In this document: one piece after another, positions 57,277-64,000 of the stretch
Numbering within the stretch: the stretch's first letter is position 1
Layout of the letters: every line of letters begins with the position of its first letter
Assembly (NCBI GenBank): GCA_003550325.1
Contig: QKWP01001875.1
Coordinates: 1 to 64,000 of the forward strand
DNA length: 64,000 bases
From: Gigaspora rosea
Taxonomy: Eukaryota > Glomeromycota > Glomeromycetes > Diversisporales > Gigasporaceae
Reading direction: 5' to 3'
Position numbers and translations under genes: made by a program
The notes under the pieces: model-generated
Database searches by the model: none
Told to the model about the DNA's origin: nothing
Seen by the model: only the letters and a program-made list of their open reading frames with translations

Positions 57277-57672
57277 TCTTTATTACATCCGAGGTGTTCG
57301 TTTGAGAACTGCGCAATTTTATGAGATCAACGCGTGATTCAATGTGTGACCGTGTAGATTTTCCAGATTTATTTTCAATTGTTCATATCTTCCAAGTTGC
57401 CATAAAGAAATCTAATTCTTCTTCAATTTCTTGTAAATTATTTCCATTGATTGGAACCCATTTAATCTCTTTAAACATTGTTAAATTATTGTATGGAATC
57501 CATTCAATAACTTCTTCATATTTCACGGCTGTACGTTGAAACTTTTTGATTTCTTCATCAATATCTTTATTATCACTTGTCCATTCTTGTGTCTCTTTTT
57601 CACGATCACAAATTGAACACCAAACTGGGGAAGCGTTGAATTGCTTACATTGTTCACATTTTCCGTAATAAC
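57277..57672 (-). pseudogene. Relic of a second kinase: Cys knuckle and linker only
   Basis: The minus strand reads YYGKCEQCKQFNASPVWCSI followed by CDREKETQEW, the same N-terminal knuckle as the neighbouring kinase. Then comes EEVIEWIPYNNLTMFKEI, the usual lead-in to the Gly-rich loop. The loop itself is missing: the sequence goes to EEELDFFMATWKI, an in-frame TGA, then NKSGKSTRSHIESRVDLIKL and SSQTNTSDVIKK with a GT donor at about 57276. No kinase core follows, so it is a dead exon. Its position next to the kinase suggests an old tandem duplication. Confidence 0.65.
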
Positions 57673-58358
57673 GATTTCTTTTATATTAAATATCATGTAT
57701 TACAGGATTAGACTTGTATTAGTTCATTCATCCTTGCAAGATTTTTAAACTGTGAAAATTTAAAGCATTCGAATGTATTAGAAGCAATACTAACCTTTAA
57801 ATTTGTATGTAAATTATTGAAAGTGTCTTAATTTTTAATGTAAACTTTACCGATACTGATTTATAACCAATATAAATTTACTCACTTCCTATTAGATGTA
57901 TGCAATTGGTTAATGCTAATGTAACATTTAGTGAAATGTTGATTTTTGCAATGAAAGTTTATACTCACAGCTGAGAATTTTAATGTTTTGTATAATTGAT
58001 TAGAAGAAATTGTTGCTTATTAAATTCAAATTTTATAAACCAAAATTTAATACTTACTTTCTTTATATAATTTATTACGGTAAAGTAATTTAGAATATAA
58101 CATTAGGGTCTATAAATGAATGGTATAAATTTTATGCTAACCTCCTAATGATTTATTTGATTAGAATAAATAACAAAAAAAAAACAAAGAAATACGAAAA
58201 TAAATTTTATACTCACTTATAAGTACACAATATGGCTTTTTTGTGTATCCATCTAATTATTATCATTAAAATTTTTAAAATTGTAAGAATTCGTAGATAA
58301 TATAAGGGTGCACCAGTATAAGGCTTATGAAAAGATATTTAAATATAAACAAAATTAA
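57673..58358. other. Intergenic, kinase relic to surface-protein gene
   Basis: AT-rich. No gene or repeat is recognised. Confidence 0.4.
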
Positions 58359-58470
58359 TTAATAAAACTTAAAAGGTTTAAAAATATAAAATATTAATGA
58401 ATTTTGAATTCTCACGAAATTTTGGGACTGTGGAAAAAAAGCAAATTAATTAATAAATACTTAAAACATC

Positions 58471-61400
58471 TTAGAAATAAAAAAATATTAATGAATTTAT
58501 TCTTACTAGAGCAAGAATAACTATCCTAAAAAAAATGTCATAGAACGCTCCACATATAATCGGAACCTTAAATATCTGCCTAAATATATTAATTAGTTTT
58601 ATTTGCTTGATTTCATCAGATCCGAACTTGTGTTTCAAAATCTTTAAATACTCATAATCAGTTTTTGCTCTATTAGATTCAGGGACATCCTTCATAATTG
58701 TCAGATACATATAATCAATTGCAACTTCACTAAATCTAGGTACATCTTTCAAAATGGATAGATATTCATAATCAGTTGCTGCCAATATAGTGAGTATAGC
58801 CACTGCCACTAAACCTTTTTACGAGCAACCCATTCTTTAAAAACGGGATACTTAATTATTCCATTGTAAACAGAATAAATAGCTATACAGAAATTTACGA
58901 ATAGCAAAATACTAAATAAGAGCACACTTTATGTGTTTGTGTTTTAGCAAGAATTAGAAATAAGGTTACAATAAATTTAACGCTAGTTTAAACATATTTG
59001 ATAAGAAATACCTTGGTAAATAAACAATCGGGTCAATTTTAGGAATAGAAATGATAAAGAGAAGTAAAATAATAAAATTAGGGATGACAATGCAAGCCTT
59101 AATATTGCAGAAGTTATTGCTTCAAATTTTTTAGAAGGTAAAGTATAAATACTCATTATATGAAAAAATAAACCTGCTATAAATAAACATGGTAAAAAAT
59201 AAAGTATAATCATATACAACCATGAACCTATGATAGGAAAATTAGTCGTGTAGATGAGCTCTATCAACATATAAAATGCAATCATCAACTCACCACTGTT
59301 ATTTATTGGTTGAAAGCCAGAAGTCGAGTTTAAATCATTTGTCAAACCGGTAGAGAAAGTGGTAATTTGCTTGTAAACAATCATATTATTTAAATCTGAA
59401 AGTACTCCCAAATCAGTATTTCCAGTGCGATTAAACATCGAAACTACATCTATTCTAATTGAAAATGAAGAATTGATTATATTATAAGATAAAGAATCTA
59501 AACGAACTGGTACTTTAGCAGCAATTTCATTTAAAAGGTCATGATAATAATTGAACCGCTCAAAATCAGATAACACTAAGATTTTTTTGGAAGCATCTAT
59601 AGTGAATTTTGCTAAACCTATAACAAGGAAATATAATGAGGATCGTATGAGTAATATGCACATAAACATAATGCCAATACCATACCTGAAGACCTCTGTT
59701 TATCGTCATTAATGGAAATATCTAAAAATAAAGGATAAAAATGGATGATATATTTAAAAAATTAAAAAATAAAAAAAAATATTTAAAGTTACTTGATTTA
59801 AGTCTCCAAATCCCGCCTTCAATTCCTTTTATAGGTTCATTATTCATTGCGCTTTTGACAAAATTATAGTCTATTTTAACATAATACTCTTCTCCATACT
59901 GATTAAATGTGCTACCGATGACGGATATAGAAATGGTAGTCCCCTGAGAATCAATGTTGATAAATTCATGTCTTGTTGCTGAAATTCTTTGTCTAATACT
60001 ATTGTCGGAGGTTTTGTAAATGGTAACGTAGCCAGTTGATAAAATAACAGCATCAAAGAATGTAATGTAAAGCATGTGCGTATCTGAATCGACAGAGTCA
60101 TTGATACTTGGTGTAGTTTTGCTAATCAAAAGATTACGACAACCATAGTCTAAATAGATAGAACGTTATACACAAAATTAAATTATTTCATGATACAAGA
60201 TGTTAGTATATAAACGTACCATAATTTTTTAGAACTTTAGGCAACGGAGTAGTGATCAAGCTCCAAGAAGTATGTTGAAAATTTGTATTACTTGAAGCGA
60301 GCAGAAAGGTATTATTATTTATAACAGCATTTGCTCCAAATGAATTTGTAAGAAATGAATTTGTATAAATTGGAATCGGATTGTTATCTTCTCCATAAGC
60401 ATATATGTAATGAGCATTATTGGATGTTGTATGTATTGTGTAACCACCTGATGGCATTGATTTTATACTCCATCCTTGCTTAAAAGTAAGGTTAAAATCA
60501 GGGAAAGTAGCATTAGAGAGAGTAACATTAGGGAAATCTAAGCGTATTACATTTGATGACAACACCGCTCCTGATAATAAAAAATTAATTTTCACATAAT
60601 ATGTCTCTGTATTATTAAGATTGCTGATTGACATAATACAAGTGTGATTGTTCCCAAAAGTTAAAGCATTTACTATATCACAAGAAACTGAGCCAGCTCT
60701 CATATTGGGTTGATTTATTTGATAGAGAACCATTTCTCTACTCGGAGCTGTTTGTGATTGGTTGTAAGACACAAAGATGACACTCAGCCCGCCACGCGAA
60801 AGTAACAAATTGCTATCATTGTCATACGAATTATAAGTATGAAATATTGCATAACAGTGGATATAATAGGCATTGAGTAATTTGAGAAATCTAAAAAAAA
60901 AAAGAATAAAGTTAGTGAAATAAATAAGACAAATAACAAAAACAATAAAATAATCATATTTAAATGTCTATATTAATAAATATTCGCATCTACCTCTTAA
61001 AGTCAACTTAGCACTTGTTAGATTTGATAACTTTCCAGAAGTATCACTATAATGATTGATTATTAATAAAATATTATATAATAACAAATAATAATAATCT
61101 TAAGTCTAAATTACACTGAATATTGCTGCCATTCTGTCCACATCAAGTAGTCCTTTTTTACAGTAGCAATTCTAAGAAAACCAAGAGTTTTGTCTATATT
61201 TAATTGAATTGCACTCATTGTACCGTAAGACGGCCCAAAAAATATTTTGCTGATAATTTGTAAAATCGTTAATATAATGGTGGATTAATAACAATACTCT
61301 TTAATAAAATTATTATACCTTTTAATGATTCCGTTCCAATCAATAACTTCTCCCCACTCATCATAAGTTGTCGGATCAGAAGAATTTGTAGTGTTAATAT

Positions 61401-61818
61401 AATTTAGTAAAATAAACGGTTTTTGTAGAGGATATATTCTAATAGGGTTAAAGTGGGTAAAGTTGTCATTATATAAGCAATAATTTATAGGATCTATATT
61501 TAAATAATTTAAATCGAGATTAATCTCATTAACTGTTGCATTTGGGTGAATAACTCTTATACGTAATATTTGTTCTAAATTCACTCCATTGACTTTTGAA
61601 CAATCAGCTGATGGTGTTGAATTACGCCGTATAATTTGAACAAGAATTGTTTCGTCATCATAATGTCGAATGTCCGCTACAATTGGAGGGAAACTGGTAT
61701 TTGATGTGCTCTCTGTGTAGTTAAAATAATCAGATTTCGTTATTTTTATGAGCAACCAAAGTGATATCAAAAATAAATACTGAGCCAAAGCATTATAATG
61801 AAAATTAAATAATTTCAT
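58471..61818 (-). CDS. Multi-exon secreted/transmembrane surface protein, two frame breaks
   Basis: One gene read from the ATG at 61818. Exons with matching phases: 61818-61319, 61249-61115, 61046-60994, 60890-60220, 60149-59793, 59721-59686 (36 nt), 59617-59012, and from 58882. All introns are GT-AG, 66-129 bp. The N-terminus has a signal peptide (YLFLISLWLLIKITKS) and many N-glycosylation sites (NTTNSS, NATV). Exons 4-5 (TPSINDSVDSDTH ... GYVTIYKTSDNSIRQR) resemble SbsA/Big-type Ig-like repeats. Exon 7 ends in three or four membrane segments (MLIELIYTT, WLYMIILYFLPCLFIAGLFF, LALSSLILLFYFSLSFL). The C-terminal part repeats TDYEYLSILKDVP three times. The frame breaks near 60855 (MPIISTV to CYAIFHTYN) and in an A5 run at 58816-58820 (WVARKK to LVAVAILT). 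A last exon beyond 58507 (58427 leftwards) is possible. Function unknown; probably a plasma-membrane protein with a large outer part. Confidence 0.7.
59686..59721 (-). other. 36-nt micro-exon of the surface-protein gene
   Basis: Encodes SISINDDKQRSS-like residues (read NISINDDKQRSS across the junctions), with an AG acceptor at 59722-59723 and a GTATGG donor at 59684-59685. Both phases match the neighbouring exons exactly, which supports it as real. Confidence 0.7.
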
Positions 61819-63150
61819 AGCGATTTAGTTTTAAGACCTTTACGTATCATACGAAAAACGTAAGATTGAATAGATATTTTTTCCGGACATTATTTATACA
61901 AATTCAAGTTTGGATGCGTCAGCGAGAGAGATGGCGTACATACCAAATACGTACGTACGTACTGGTATGTATGTATGTATGTACGTGCAAGAAATCTGAA
62001 ATCAAGATCACTCCTTATAAAGATGAGTAAATAAGTTCAATTACTACTTTATAGAAATTTCCAATTTGCAAAATATATTTACAATATATTTATAATATAA
62101 TTAATATATATATTTTTTTATCCTATTAACTTACTTTAAACTAGCTTATATTCATATTATTATCATATGATAAAAAGGTTAAAATTTAAAAATTTAAAAA
62201 TATTTATATTAAAGTTATAAAAAAAATTAAAAATAAACAAATTATATATAAGATTTGACAAGAAATCTTTTTTGTTAGGTTAAAATTATTGTTTATAAGT
62301 AAAATTTTTGAGATAAGTAATTTTTTGAAAAAATATATATAATAATGTTCGTTTTATTAATAAATAGTATTATTAATATTATTATATATAATAAAAAAAT
62401 AAATTTATTATAATCATTACAAAATTATTTAATAAAATACAATAAAAAAATATATTTTGTTATAGTGATCACCACTCCTAGAAATATTATATTTATATAA
62501 TGTAATGTATATAGAAGCAATTCTCGTGAGGATTCCTGTTTACTTAGAACGTCGTTTTTAAGATACAAGCACCCTGGTGATGATCACCATTGGTTATAGT
62601 TAGATTTATTCTTATATTTAGCAAAAATTAAAGTTTATGCAAAGTTGATCATTTACGTTGTTAAAGAGATGATTTAAAAACCACAATCGATCCTATAAAG
62701 ACAAAATGAAATTTAATATTTCTTAAATTATTAACACCAATAAATTATGCATATAAATACCTTCTTGAAGTCTATAATGTACTACTTGATAATATGCTTG
62801 GCGTAACCTTTAATAGTCTTTATAAGGAGTAATTGTGGTTTTTAGGCTTGCAACGTACGTAAGTAGCAGTAACACATTGAAATCAAAACTGTATTCTTAA
62901 ATTATAGACTTTAACGTTAATAAATATTTATGTATGTTCCCTTTATTGGTACTCATAATTTAGGAAATACAGATGTTACTTCGATGTGTAACTGTAGATC
63001 GTATGTATTTAGTATTGATGTAACTCAATTCTTGCAATAATTGTGATCGTCTCCTGTTTTAGAAAACACAACACACTAATAATTTATATGAATTTGGATA
63101 AGATTTTCATGGAGCCAGTCTTCTGAATGAACATCATGTGATTATAAAAC
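61819..63150. other. Upstream region of the surface-protein gene
   Basis: No gene is recognised. A microsatellite of ACGT and GTAT tetranucleotides (ACGTACGTACGT, then GTATGTATGTATGTAT) lies at 61949-61986, about 130-170 bp upstream of the ATG. Then very AT-rich sequence to about 62470. Confidence 0.5.
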
Positions 63151-64000
63151 ATTGATTGACCAATCTAATTTAATTGAGCCGTCTGTTGATCTATTTTTAG
63201 AACACATAGGTAAAAATTGGTCTACCTTCAAGTTAAAATATCTCGATACATTATTATATCAATGTAGGGTGAAAAGTGAAATACATATAAACAGAAACTG
63301 GCTCTTTGTTTTGAATCAAAAGTCTCCAAATTGATAAAAAAGTGTCGAAGACGGGTTTTCCTAGTCCATTGCCCATATTATATTCGAATATGCAACTGCA
63401 ACTGCAACTGCAATTCCAACTGACTGCAAATATGCAGCCCTTTATGGTTTTAAATACGATAAAGCGAATATTAACGCAATATTTATTTAGTTCCAATGTG
63501 GTTTATATATTTATTTTTTGAACATTCGCATATTTTTTTTTCTCGAATCGAAATTTTTGCTGGGCAGACAAATTGATAATCGATGATCGCCAAAGACAGG
63601 AGCGAAAGACTAAGCAAAGAAAGTGTGATCATTAAATAATCACGAATATATAGAATAAAACCTGATACATAAATAAATATGTATGTATGTTGGCGTACAA
63701 GTGTTGATTGCTTAATGGGGATAGGCTAAAGCGGAGATGACCGATCGATGATCGGCCAATCAAATTGCAGTTAACTAATCCGATGAAACAAAGCAAAAGA
63801 AAATGCGAAAATGCAAAAAATGTTGTCTTAACCTACTTTGATGCATTAATAAAAAATGTCAGTGAGAAAGTTTTACATATGGCTTTTCTAAATCTGACCT
63901 CAAAACGGCTCAAACTCTAATTAGCTAAACGTTAATTAAATTAAGCAAAATTTCCAAATTCACACCGCTTTAGCCGACCTTTTTAAATGTCACTCGTTAG
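63151..64000. other. Intergenic, right edge
   Basis: No gene is recognised. A short AACTGC microsatellite (about four units) lies at 63391-63412. The open frames on both strands here have no recognisable domain. Confidence 0.45.

Noticed and set aside
62461-62605. Possible inverted repeat around TGATCACCA words
   Set aside because: The two arms match over only about a dozen bases with offsets; no flanking duplication was seen.

Overview
The window looks like nuclear DNA of an arbuscular mycorrhizal fungus (Glomeromycotina, Rhizophagus-like). This is inferred from content, not from a database match. The sequence is very AT-rich, with introns of about 70-130 bp bounded by GT and AG. The recognisable genes belong to families expanded in these fungi: TKL-type protein kinases with a Cys-rich N-terminal knuckle, Sel1-repeat proteins, F-box/leucine-rich-repeat proteins, a secreted berberine-bridge-type flavin oxidase, a C2H2 zinc-finger protein and a multi-exon membrane surface protein. 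Genes are sparse. Most of the window is satellites, miniature inverted-repeat elements and decayed transposons.

Layout. 0-2 kb (minus): a kinase exon running off the left edge and a Sel1-repeat gene with two frame breaks. 2-3 kb: two arrays of a GC-rich 44-bp minisatellite inside a duplicated segment. 4.2-5.9 kb: GC-rich blocks, a fold-back element, the first copy of a CCGACA inverted-repeat element, and the C-terminus of a hAT transposase. 6.3-6.7 kb: a 93-bp minisatellite. 8.0-16.5 kb: a large satellite of about 110-125-bp monomers with a seven-copy, apparently identical 245-bp higher-order block and at least five inserted elements. 17-23.5 kb: mostly intergenic, with a hAT-type MITE showing an 8-bp target duplication, an F-box/LRR gene and two further MITEs. 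23.5-29.2 kb: three LTRs and two internal regions of a non-autonomous LTR retroelement whose interior holds decayed Sel1-repeat sequence; a different solo LTR sits in the first LTR. 29.6-33.2 kb: two inverted copies of a repeat carrying a GGTGATACT-type minisatellite, and the second CCGACA element. 33.5-40.1 kb: a dead LINE inserted in a 104-bp tandem array bounded by inverted repeats. 41-43 kb: a MITE with a 5-bp target duplication and other repeats. 43.7-45.4 kb: the flavin oxidase, the most intact gene. 46.8-49.3 kb: a second, unrelated satellite with two datable MITE insertions. 49.5-50.3 kb: the third CCGACA element. 50.6-54.4 kb: two tandem broken copies of a transposase-like gene joined at an N. 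54.4-58 kb: C2H2 gene, kinase gene, kinase relic. 58.5-61.8 kb: the surface-protein gene. 61.8-64 kb: no gene seen.

The genes do not form an operon or pathway. Kinase, Sel1 and F-box/LRR families in these fungi are usually thought of as signalling or protein-interaction families, and the oxidase and surface protein are extracytoplasmic. No CRISPR array, rRNA or tRNA was recognised. The best candidates for something undescribed are the CCGACA inverted-repeat family, the MITE family with TGTCG-type ends and 5-bp target duplications, the LTR element with captured Sel1 sequence, and the perfect 245-bp higher-order repeat. Many genes and transposons carry frame breaks in homopolymers, so some may be assembly errors.
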